Positions 16,891-22,925 of a DNA stretch of 22,925 nt are shown here, piece after piece (the stretch's first letter is position 1; each line of letters begins with the position of its first letter). The DNA lies in the NCBI GenBank assembly GCA_028694115.1, contig JAQUUB010000066.1, positions 1 through 22,925 on the forward strand, written 5' to 3'. The DNA is from Lachnospiraceae bacterium. GTDB taxonomy: Bacteria; Bacillota_A; Clostridia; Lachnospirales; Lachnospiraceae. The translations under genes and the position numbers were made by a program. The notes below the pieces were generated by a model that was not told the origin of the DNA, did no database searches, and saw only the letters and a list, made by a program, of their open reading frames with translations.

Positions 16891-18187
16891 GTTTCATTTC
16901 CTCACAATCTTTATGCTTTTTTAGACATTCCATTTTATTGTATACAACACGATACTGTAACTGCTGTATATTATTATCCCAACCAGTTATTTCAAGTATT
17001 TCAACAATACTGAAACTACTCATATGAATAAGTGTAAATGGTGTTGATGTAAGCATTTCTTCCAATGTTTCCATGGAATAATCAGATACATATCTTGCAC
17101 ATTGTGCTAATCTTCTTACAGAACCAGCAGCATTATTACTGTGAATTGTTCCAAAGAACCTTGCACCAGTACTCATTGCAGTTGTGAAACAATACAGAGC
17201 TTCGCCACCTTTAATTTCTCCAATAACAAAGTTATCAATATCCTGCAATAAACCTAATCGCAGTTCATCTTCCAATGAGTATTCTGTATTTTTATCCATT
17301 CGTTTTACTTCCATTGTGTGTTCAAACTGTATCTGTGGATGACAATTTGAATATAATTCGTCTGATTCCTGAGATACCAGTATAGATTCATCAAATGGTA
17401 TAATATCAAGCATATTATTCAGCAAGGTTGATTTTCCAGAACCACCTCTTCCAGATATTAAAAATCCATAACCAGAAGATATTCTGTCTTTCAAATAAGT
17501 AATCATATTATCATCAAGCATTCCTGCTTTTTTCAAATATTCCCATGTGTATTTTTCCTTTGGTATTTTTCGAATATGGATGTTATGATTTTCCGTTGAA
17601 ATAATATATTTTAGCTGAATATCAATTCGCAAATAAAAATTATCAACACCTTTTCTGTCTGTACAATGTTGCAAAGAGTTTTCTTCACTCAACGTAAGTC
17701 TTTGAATACGTAACAACCGTTCATACCAACGATTGTAATCTTCTTCACTCGCAAAGGATAAATTTGTCATATATCTTTTTCCATTTGCCTTACAAGTAAT
17801 CTGATTCCATTTATACACTTTAATATCAGATACATCTGAAGCCTTGATTAGTGGTGTCAATACATAATATCCAAATACACATTCCTGAAACAAATCCATG
17901 AGAATAGTTTGCGTAGCATCATTCCCTTTGCAACTTATTCTAAGAAACTCTTTTGCTTTATTCATTAACATGATAAAATCCTGCTCAGTACCTTGAATAC
18001 ATTTTGTTACCATTGCTGGATTCAAATCTACTATATTTGCTCTCAGATTTATAAAGTCATTCTTGATACGCTCATGTTCATACAAACTTGTTACATGATA
18101 AAGTTCTGGTTGCAAAAAAAGTTGATCATATTCCGACTCTGTAATATTTTCTTTAAATGTATTAGGTATATAATTTAATTGATTCAT
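16883..18187 (-). CDS. virB11: VirB11/CpaF-like secretion ATPase
   Basis: The protein has 434 residues. An N-terminal helical and alpha/beta region (about 1-215) is followed by the ATPase core: 'HIRKIPKEKYTW' near 204-215, Walker A GRGGSGKST at 246-254, an Asp-box-like 'VSQESDEL' near 271-278, Walker B 'DNFVIGEIKGGEA' at 318-330, and the His box 'GTIHSNNA' at 346-353. This set defines the VirB11/PulE/CpaF type II/IV secretion ATPases; the layout is closer to CpaF/TadA. Many Gram-positive T4SSs lack VirB11, so its presence is notable. GAGGAAG lies about 10 nt before the ATG at 18187, overlapping the relaxase stop region (6-bp gap). It is likely co-translated with the next gene, with which it overlaps by 8 bp. 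Confidence 0.93.
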   Translation of the reverse strand: MNQLNYIPNTFKENITESEYDQLFLQPELYHVTSLYEHERIKNDFINLRANIVDLNPAMVTKCIQGTEQDFIMLMNKAKEFLRISCKGNDATQTILMDLFQECVFGYYVLTPLIKASDVSDIKVYKWNQITCKANGKRYMTNLSFASEEDYNRWYERLLRIQRLTLSEENSLQHCTDRKGVDNFYLRIDIQLKYIISTENHNIHIRKIPKEKYTWEYLKKAGMLDDNMITYLKDRISSGYGFLISGRGGSGKSTLLNNMLDIIPFDESILVSQESDELYSNCHPQIQFEHTMEVKRMDKNTEYSLEDELRLGLLQDIDNFVIGEIKGGEALYCFTTAMSTGARFFGTIHSNNAAGSVRRLAQCARYVSDYSMETLEEMLTSTPFTLIHMSSFSIVEILEITGWDNNIQQLQYRVVYNKMECLKKHKDCEEMKHE

Positions 18188-18193
18188 TTATTT

Positions 18194-20395
18194 TCACTTC
18201 CTCTGCTGTTTAACTGCATCTTCCTGTTTCTTACCTTCGTTGATATAATTATGCACCTCTTCCAAATCATTAAATTCTGTTACATTATCTGAAAATCCGT
18301 ATTTTTTTTGTAATGCTGTTAATTTCATATATCCTCCTGAATTTCTTTCTTTTACCAGTGGAACATGTACAGATTCTTTCACATTATGTTTCTGATCCAT
18401 TATTATAATTTTAAGTTGATCACCTTCCTTTGAAGATAATGCTATAAAAGATGGATCATTTGAATCAATAACTACACAGATCGGCTTGTTTTCTGAAATA
18501 TGATTAATTGATTGCGTAAAAGAAAAGTTTTTATTCTCTTTCCTTTTCTTATAGAGAACTGGTTTATTTTCTTCTCGTTTAGAATCCGTATTAATATATT
18601 CTCCTGCTCTCTGAAAGGTCTCAAATCGCCTGCATTCGCTTAAATCATATTGCTTTTGTATTCTCTTCAATTCAGAGTTAAACTCTTTGTCATAGGCACT
18701 TAAATTTGACACCTCATCAATTACCGTTCCTTTTGAATCTAATACCGAAAGATTGTACTCTTCCATTACCTTTCCATATGTATCTACACCTAAAGTCTTA
18801 ATAATCCTCACTACAACATCTGACGTACAAGAGGATATGTAAAATGCATCAGCTTCAAAACTACCTGTTTTTTCCTCTGACTTTTTTTCAAAATACCCTA
18901 GCGTATTAATAAAATCATTAGATGCATTAACCACTTGTCCTTTATTGATTCCATACTTTTTTAATTCCCTATATTCATTTGACAATTCATTAAGCTGCGC
19001 ATGTGCATACAATAGTCTCTCATCACATTCTTGTAAGAAGCTGGCCACTTCAAACACTTCTTTGCCATATCCGGTTTTTAATCTTCTGGTTAAATCCCTA
19101 TATTGTTCAAATTCTGTTCTAAATTCTTCAATGTGTTGGTGTTCATATAAATACGCTTTTCTTTCTATCTTTTTCATTTCTTCAAATATTTTTAAAATGG
19201 GATTGTATTTGTTTTTTGCATATGTCACCATTTTTTTATCATGGGCAATTTGTTTTTTTGCATTAACAATTCCATCCATTGCCCCCTGAATTGTTCCGTC
19301 TGTGGAATAAAATTCTATATAACCTCTGATTCTTTCTTCCGTATTTAATTCATTGGCAATATTATTTAGCTGCCAATTCATCTTTTTACTTTCTCTCCAT
19401 GGATTTCTTCCCAATTTTAATTGATGTACAACTTCCTTTTTTTGTTCTGATGTCATATCTTTATATTTTTTCATTTCAAAAATATATGGAACAAAAATAT
19501 TCTCTTGCTGCCTTTTTACCACATAAGAACCTACACTTATTTTTTCAAATCTATCTTTTTTTGTTTCCAGTCTTTGAACAATTGCATCTCTGGTATAATT
19601 GCTTCCAAGATTATGTGTTCTAACTGCTTTATCCATAGATGCTAACTTTAGTGATATATTTTTTCCTACCCTGACATCTATCCCCTCCATCTTGAGAATC
19701 TCTTGAAATTCTTCAAAGGAATTTGCCTTTTCTATTGCCTGGTCAATTTCATCTCGCAGAATCATTTTAATTTGCACAAAACTTAATTTAGGCTTAGTTT
19801 CTTCTTTTCCCCACTTCACATTTTCAGAAAATCTATATTTTTTTGAATATTTGTTTATACATGGTTGTAAAACATTTTTTATAAATTTATCATCCTGATG
19901 TATTTTTCTTCCATCCAATCCCACCGAATTAATGATTGCATGTATGTGTAGATTATCTGTATTTGTATGAACTGCAAATACAGCTTGATTATTCGGAAAC
20001 ACTTCTTTCAAAACATCATTGCAAAGTTGCATTAATCTTGATGCGTTTTCTATTTTTGATTCTTCCTCTGGCAAAGATATAAGAAGATGTAATGCTGCTC
20101 TGCCATCATGTTTGCCATAAAAATCTTTTACTTGCATCATTTCTTCAACTGCCTTTATTGGATCAACATTAACTACATTGTTTCCTCCAACGAAAGCACC
20201 AGAGAATGTTTTAATATCATTTTCTACATATTTACATTCACGCATTAATTGATTTATTGTCTCTGTTTCAAGTTGCACTTCCGTTTTTTCATCATTTAGA
20301 ATATAGCCCAAGCTATCCCGCAGTTGCTCTTTTGTACCCTTTGCAAAAGATTCACTCTTAATATTCCACACCTTGCACACAATTCCACTACTCAT
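18194..20395 (-). CDS. MOBP/VirD2-type conjugative relaxase
   Basis: The protein has about 733 residues. The N-terminal 300 match Relaxase/VirD2 (PF03432). The probable catalytic Tyr is in 'LRDSLGYILNDEKT' (Tyr31 from this start). Metal-binding motif III reads 'HTNTDNLHIHAIINSVGLDG' with three His in HxxxxxxHxH spacing, followed by 'RKIHQDD'. The enzyme nicks oriT and stays attached to the 5' end. The C-terminal 430 residues are helical, charged and partly coiled coil, probably for binding the coupling protein or PcfB. An in-frame TTG at 20419 would extend it by 8 residues, but it lies inside the 17-bp palindrome and has no ribosome binding site. The ATG at 20395 has AGGA 7-8 nt upstream and begins the natural family start (MSSGIVCKVW). 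It follows the RHH gene. Confidence 0.93.
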   Translation of the reverse strand: MSSGIVCKVWNIKSESFAKGTKEQLRDSLGYILNDEKTEVQLETETINQLMRECKYVENDIKTFSGAFVGGNNVVNVDPIKAVEEMMQVKDFYGKHDGRAALHLLISLPEEESKIENASRLMQLCNDVLKEVFPNNQAVFAVHTNTDNLHIHAIINSVGLDGRKIHQDDKFIKNVLQPCINKYSKKYRFSENVKWGKEETKPKLSFVQIKMILRDEIDQAIEKANSFEEFQEILKMEGIDVRVGKNISLKLASMDKAVRTHNLGSNYTRDAIVQRLETKKDRFEKISVGSYVVKRQQENIFVPYIFEMKKYKDMTSEQKKEVVHQLKLGRNPWRESKKMNWQLNNIANELNTEERIRGYIEFYSTDGTIQGAMDGIVNAKKQIAHDKKMVTYAKNKYNPILKIFEEMKKIERKAYLYEHQHIEEFRTEFEQYRDLTRRLKTGYGKEVFEVASFLQECDERLLYAHAQLNELSNEYRELKKYGINKGQVVNASNDFINTLGYFEKKSEEKTGSFEADAFYISSCTSDVVVRIIKTLGVDTYGKVMEEYNLSVLDSKGTVIDEVSNLSAYDKEFNSELKRIQKQYDLSECRRFETFQRAGEYINTDSKREENKPVLYKKRKENKNFSFTQSINHISENKPICVVIDSNDPSFIALSSKEGDQLKIIIMDQKHNVKESVHVPLVKERNSGGYMKLTALQKKYGFSDNVTEFNDLEEVHNYINEGKKQEDAVKQQRK

Positions 20396-20411
20396 TTTAT
20401 TCCTATCTGTT

Positions 20412-20428
20412 TGCGCCAAATTGGCGCA
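20412..20428. repeat. 17-bp palindrome copy 2 (between RHH and relaxase genes)
   Basis: TGCGCCAAATTGGCGCA is a perfect 8+1+8 palindrome. It begins 1 bp after the RHH stop codon (20430) and ends immediately before the AGGA ribosome binding site region of the relaxase, so a bound protein or an RNA hairpin could control relaxase expression. Confidence 0.9.
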
Positions 20429-20429
20429 G

Positions 20430-20714
20430 CTAAATTTTTTGACTTAAGCTGTCATTCAGTTTATTAATTTTTTCATATAAAATCATTTTGTCTGTAGAAT
20501 TCATTTTGTCAGAAATGAGTATTTCTTTCATTGAATTATTTACATCAGACAATGCTTCTATAATTTCTTTATTTTTTATAAAGGAAGGAATTTTATTTTC
20601 ATAATTAGCTATAAGTAATCTTATAAAGGCTGATTTATTCATGCCAAGATCAGCTCTTTTTCTTTCAAAAAAATCAATATCTGAACTATTCATAGATACT
20701 GTTAATCTTTCCAT
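20430..20714 (-). CDS. ribbon-helix-helix protein, probable relaxosome accessory factor or regulator
   Basis: The protein has 94 residues. Residues 1-40 show the RHH pattern: the short strand 'ERLTVSMN', helix 'SSDIDFFERKRADLG', then 'MNKSAFIRLLIANYE'. The rest is helical and polar ('DVNNSMKEIL...MILYEKINKLNDS'), probably for oligomerisation. MobC/TraY/NikA-like proteins of this kind bind oriT next to relaxase genes and often repress their own promoter. The gene is bracketed by two copies of the 17-bp palindrome, 1 bp after its stop and 20 bp before its start. The start ATG at 20714 has only a weak GAGTG upstream, so expression may be low or coupled to the gene before. It is the only recognisable sequence-specific DNA-binding regulator candidate in the window, which makes it the first suspect for binding the palindromes (inference). 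Confidence 0.85.
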   Translation of the reverse strand: MERLTVSMNSSDIDFFERKRADLGMNKSAFIRLLIANYENKIPSFIKNKEIIEALSDVNNSMKEILISDKMNSTDKMILYEKINKLNDSLSQKI

Positions 20715-20734
20715 ATATGTTCACTCATTTCGTT

Positions 20735-20751
20735 TGTGCCAAATTGGCGCA
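20735..20751. repeat. 17-bp palindrome copy 3 (upstream of RHH gene)
   Basis: TGTGCCAAATTGGCGCA has one mismatch to the perfect palindrome. It lies in the 40-bp gap between the stop of the coiled-coil gene and the start of the RHH gene. It shares its TTT 5' flank and the same variant base with copy 4, whose start is 126 bp away. Confidence 0.88.
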
Positions 20752-20754
20752 GAT

Positions 20755-21861
20755 TTAATTAAGCATACTGTCATCAAATTGAATAACAGGTGAATAATCT
20801 TCATTTGTCGAAGTGTAATCATCTATACTTTCTACATCTTCATGGTCATCCACAGAAGTTTGTGCCAAATTGGCGCAAGCTTCTGTGTTCGCCGTAATAG
20901 GCATATCAGAAAGAACCAATTCTATTTTTGTTTTTAGTGCTTCTATTTCCTCAATTGGCATTAACTGAAATTTTGTGTTTTTTCCATTGACTTTTGCACA
21001 TATGCTCCATCGCCCTTTTACAAGTTCTTCTGCCAATTCCTGTTTCAAATTATATTCAGTCCCTCGATGTACCTCTGATACATACATTTCAATAATTTCT
21101 TTATTAAACCATTCACTAGGCTGTTCAAGAAGAGCTATTACCAAATTTGCATCCAATCCCATGTCTGATGCTCCTTGCAATGTTTTCTCATAATCCCTAC
21201 CTAATCCTGGAGACAAAAGCAAATACTTTAAATATTTTTCCTGATTAGAACACGAAGACTGCAACAATTCCAAAATATTGCTTTTTCTGTTTTTTTCATA
21301 ATCAGAAGCTACCATTTCACGTTGCTTTCCTTTTTGTTGTTTCCAAAACAGAAGACCATTCTTCAATATTTCAAATGTAGCTTTTGTATTTTTTTTCTTT
21401 ACATTTTCTTTTGTTAATTCCTGTTGATTTAAAATGAACCATCCTGGCCTTTTATCGCCATATACACCTGGCATATTGGAAATACTGTTTACAAACTGTT
21501 TTGCTTCGATTTTGCTTTGTGATTCCTCTATTGGTTCTGTAGCTATATCAGTTACAATTATTTCATGCGAAACATAGTTATCAACTATTGCCAGCAGCTC
21601 ATGATTTGACTTAGTAAGGTTTTCTATTATTTCATTTAGTTCAAGTATCTGATTGGAAAGCTCCGATACTTCACGTTCAACAGACTGCTTTTCAAAAACC
21701 ATAGAATTAAGTTCTTCTATCTTATTTTTATGATTTTCATTCAGACTATCAAATAACCATTTATATGTTTGATGTTCACTGGTTTCGTACTCATCAATAT
21801 CAACGATTATTTTCTTTGGATCTATATTTGCCAATTCTGATTTCATTTCATCAATAGTCAT
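20755..21861 (-). CDS. coiled-coil protein of unknown function, first gene of the leftward operon
   Basis: The protein has 368 residues, soluble. Residues about 40-97 form a coiled coil. Residues about 120-310 are a folded-looking domain with 'GVYGDKRPGWFILNQQELT' (132-150) and 'EYLKYLLLSPGL'-like helices ('KYLKYLLLSPGLGRDYEKTL' at 209-228). Residues 311-368 are an acidic disordered tail. GAGGAGG lies 5 nt before the ATG at 21861, the best ribosome binding site of the region. I do not recognise the family. As the first gene after the promoter, next to the RHH and relaxase genes, it may belong to DNA processing or control rather than the channel (inference). Residues 329-334 (CANLAQ) are encoded by a copy of the 17-bp palindrome, so this part of the protein may be shaped by a DNA-level requirement. 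Confidence 0.7.
   Translation of the reverse strand: MTIDEMKSELANIDPKKIIVDIDEYETSEHQTYKWLFDSLNENHKNKIEELNSMVFEKQSVEREVSELSNQILELNEIIENLTKSNHELLAIVDNYVSHEIIVTDIATEPIEESQSKIEAKQFVNSISNMPGVYGDKRPGWFILNQQELTKENVKKKNTKATFEILKNGLLFWKQQKGKQREMVASDYEKNRKSNILELLQSSCSNQEKYLKYLLLSPGLGRDYEKTLQGASDMGLDANLVIALLEQPSEWFNKEIIEMYVSEVHRGTEYNLKQELAEELVKGRWSICAKVNGKNTKFQLMPIEEIEALKTKIELVLSDMPITANTEACANLAQTSVDDHEDVESIDDYTSTNEDYSPVIQFDDSMLN
20861..20877. repeat. 17-bp palindrome copy 4 (inside the coiled-coil gene)
   Basis: TGTGCCAAATTGGCGCA is identical to copy 3, including the TTT before it. It lies in frame in the acidic tail region of the 368-residue protein. The distance from copy 3 (126 bp) is twelve turns at 10.5 bp per turn. 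Confidence 0.88.
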
Positions 21862-21985
21862 TCTAACCTCCTCATAAAATTTCCTATAATAAAAATATAC
21901 ACAAGATGGAATCCTTTATTGTTATGAAAAAACCCACTATTTTTAAAATAAATTGCATATAATAAACACTCATCATTATCACAGA

Positions 21986-22013
21986 ATTATATTCCCTTAA
22001 ATATCTCCGCCAA
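21986..22013 (-). promoter_or_regulatory. candidate promoter of the leftward conjugation operon, overlapped by palindrome copy 5
   Basis: On the minus strand TTGGCG (22013-22008) and a perfect TATAAT (21991-21986) are 16 bp apart. The -35 half is the palindrome itself. A start near 21979 would give a leader of about 118 nt before the ATG at 21861. Binding of a protein to the palindrome would cover the -35 and should repress. Seen in sequence as a motif; activity is inferred. Confidence 0.6.
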
Positions 22014-22022
22014 TTTGGCGCA
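22006..22022. repeat. 17-bp palindrome copy 5 (operator-like, left of oriT)
   Basis: TCCGCCAATTTGGCGCA keeps the perfect CGCCAA-T-TTGGCG core. It coincides with the -35 element of the candidate leftward promoter and lies 211 bp (about 20 turns) from copy 6. Confidence 0.86.
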
Positions 22023-22093
22023 AAACTAATAGAAAAGAACTATTTTCGTTTAAGAAACCCACTTTAAAACAGATTATCAATGTAACAGGATAC

Positions 22094-22194
22094 GCATAAA
22101 TGCATACTCCCCAAACGCTACGCTGGTCGTATGATTTATGCAGAGCCAAACCGCCAGGCGGATTTGCAGCAAGGGGACACCCCTAACACCCCTG
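22094..22194. other. candidate origin of transfer (oriT)
   Basis: Two nested inverted-repeat structures lie next to GC-rich sequence unlike the AT-rich surroundings. A long one pairs GCATAAATGCATAC (22094-22107) with GTATGATTTATGC (22129-22141), 13 pairs with one bulged base around a 21-nt loop. It is followed by CCGCC-A-GGCGG (22151-22161), then AGGGG-ACA-CCCCT (22172-22184), with ACACCCCT repeated at 22186-22193. It sits in the intergenic region upstream of the RHH and relaxase genes, the usual place of oriT in MOBP systems. The nic position cannot be fixed by eye. Confidence 0.6.
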
Positions 22195-22216
22195 AAAAAA
22201 CAGACAAAGGCAATTC

Positions 22217-22233
22217 TGCGCCAAATTGGCGCA
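22217..22233. repeat. 17-bp palindrome copy 6 (right of oriT, before the rightward promoter)
   Basis: TGCGCCAAATTGGCGCA is perfect and identical to copy 2. It lies 15 bp upstream of the -35 of the rightward candidate promoter and on the other side of the candidate oriT from copy 5. Confidence 0.9.
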
Positions 22234-22247
22234 ACATGATATATCTC

Positions 22248-22276
22248 TTCACATTGATGACTTTTTGTGAGATAAT
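22248..22276 (+). promoter_or_regulatory. candidate rightward promoter
   Basis: TTCACA (22248-22253) and GATAAT (22271-22276) are exactly 17 bp apart, each one base from consensus. A start near 22283 gives a short leader containing the ribosome binding site AGGAAG (22291-22296) before the ATG at 22304. Confidence 0.6.
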
Positions 22277-22303
22277 TTATTAAAGCAGAAAGGAAGTGAG
22301 GAT

Positions 22304-22624
22304 ATGAAAGTACAAATCACATCTAGTGATGATACGATGATAGAATCTGAACTTACAAATTATTCAATTACAATTAACACAGAAAATATTATCGTTGAAT
22401 TAAATTTAGCCAATGGAGAATCAAAAGATTATTCAATTACATCAGATATCAGAAATCAAGACAATATCTTCGTAACAGCCATGAACCTAATTGAAAAGTT
22501 TAGAAGTGTTTCTCTAAATGAAGTTCCTATTTTAAAATTTAGAGAAGACTCCCAACGCTGTTATTTACATATTGGAGATATTGATGTTGAATCTGCATAT
22601 CAATTTTCCGCTACTGGTTTTTAG
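22304..22624 (+). CDS. small acidic protein, function unknown
   Basis: The protein has 106 residues, soluble, predicted beta-rich at the N-terminus ('YSITINTENIIVELNLANGE'), then a helix ('FVTAMNLIEKFRSV') and further strands. Acidic residues outnumber basic ones roughly two to one. It has a promoter of its own (22248-22276) and AGGAAG 7 nt before the ATG. It is divergent from the conjugation operon and lies directly beside the candidate oriT. If transfer leads with this side, it would be among the first genes to enter a recipient, a place where anti-restriction and establishment genes are common (inference). No family recognised. Confidence 0.6.
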   Translation: MKVQITSSDDTMIESELTNYSITINTENIIVELNLANGESKDYSITSDIRNQDNIFVTAMNLIEKFRSVSLNEVPILKFREDSQRCYLHIGDIDVESAYQFSATGF

Positions 22625-22668
22625 TTTTCTTGTTGTATATAGATACTTTTTAAGGAGGAATATTCAAA

Positions 22669-22902
22669 ATGAATGGAAACAATCCAGATGACATTAATTT
22701 TCCAGTTGTCACAAATTGGGATGATTTGTCTTCATGTCCTTTTGCGAGAAAGGCATGGGTACACCCAGGAAACATCAATGTAGAAAAGGAATATGAAAAA
22801 GGAGATTTTTTGCGTGTTTATTGTGAACACGACATTCGTTGGTGTGATGCAGAATATGGATGTGATAATTGTGCAATATGTTCGGACCATATGAATGAAT
22901 AG
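22669..22902 (+). CDS. small cysteine-rich acidic protein, possible metal binder
   Basis: The protein has 77 residues with six Cys: 23, 52, 59, 65, 68 and 71. The last four are closely spaced (C-x5-C-x2-C-x2-C), with His nearby (54, 74), suggesting a zinc- or iron-binding knuckle. It is acidic overall. A strong AAGGAGG at 22652-22658 lies 10 nt before the ATG. It is 44 bp downstream of the 106-residue gene with no terminator between, so probably co-transcribed with it. I do not recognise the family. Its small size, metal-site pattern and place beside oriT fit a regulatory or protective peptide, but this is only inference. Confidence 0.6.
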   Translation: MNGNNPDDINFPVVTNWDDLSSCPFARKAWVHPGNINVEKEYEKGDFLRVYCEHDIRWCDAEYGCDNCAICSDHMNE

Positions 22903-22925
22903 ACTTTCATAAATTTTGTAAATAA

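Noticed and set aside
20396..20419. In-frame TTG start extending the relaxase by 8 residues
   Set aside because: It lies inside the palindrome, has no ribosome binding site, and the ATG at 20395 has AGGA at a suitable distance.
20412..22233. Regularly repeated palindromes as a CRISPR array
   Set aside because: Spacing is irregular (110-1100 bp), copies are only 17 bp and they lie between or within genes.
22006..22233. Palindromes as parS centromere sites
   Set aside because: The sequence does not resemble the bacterial parS TGTTTCACGTGAAACA, and no ParA/ParB gene is in the window. A plasmid-specific centromere cannot be fully excluded.

Overview
The window is a low-GC, AT-rich segment with strong AGGAGG-type ribosome binding sites. 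It encodes a Gram-positive style conjugation machine, which suggests a conjugative plasmid or integrative conjugative element (ICE) from a Firmicute, most likely a clostridial or Lachnospiraceae-like gut anaerobe. No integrase, replication initiator, rRNA, tRNA or CRISPR array is present, so plasmid and ICE cannot be told apart here.

Layout: eighteen genes lie head to tail on the minus strand, from 21861 down to the left edge, mostly with gaps under 70 bp or ATGA-type overlaps. In transcription order they are: a coiled-coil protein of unknown function; a ribbon-helix-helix (RHH) protein; a MOBP/VirD2-type relaxase; a VirB11/CpaF-like ATPase; a VirB4 N-domain-like protein without an ATPase domain; VirB4; a membrane-anchored NlpC/P60 hydrolase; then, after a 163-bp gap, a PcfB-like protein; VirD4 coupling protein; a small VirB2-like membrane protein; a VirB6/TrbL-like membrane protein; a PrgI/VirB3-like membrane protein; four proteins of unknown function (one surface-exposed, two soluble coiled-coil, one with two membrane spans); a single-stranded DNA-binding protein; and a DNA methyltransferase cut by the left edge.

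The only long non-coding stretch (21862-22303) separates this operon from two small acidic genes read rightward (22304-22902). It holds a candidate oriT (22094-22194, two nested inverted-repeat structures), a leftward candidate promoter with a perfect TATAAT, and a rightward candidate promoter.

The most unusual signal is a 17-bp palindrome, consensus TGCGCCAAATTGGCGCA, present six times: on both sides of the candidate oriT, on both sides of the RHH gene (one copy touching the relaxase initiation region), inside the C-terminal coding part of the first operon gene, and in the gap before the NlpC/P60 gene. One copy forms the -35 element of the candidate main promoter. I interpret the set as operators of an element-wide regulator that ties DNA processing to T4SS expression. 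The adjacent RHH protein is the only candidate binder encoded in this window.

How the genes fit together (family knowledge plus inference): the relaxase and RHH protein would nick at oriT; PcfB and VirD4 would deliver the complex; VirB4 and VirB11 would power the channel; VirB2, VirB3 and VirB6-like proteins would form the membrane pore; the NlpC/P60 enzyme would open peptidoglycan; SSB and the methyltransferase would protect incoming DNA.
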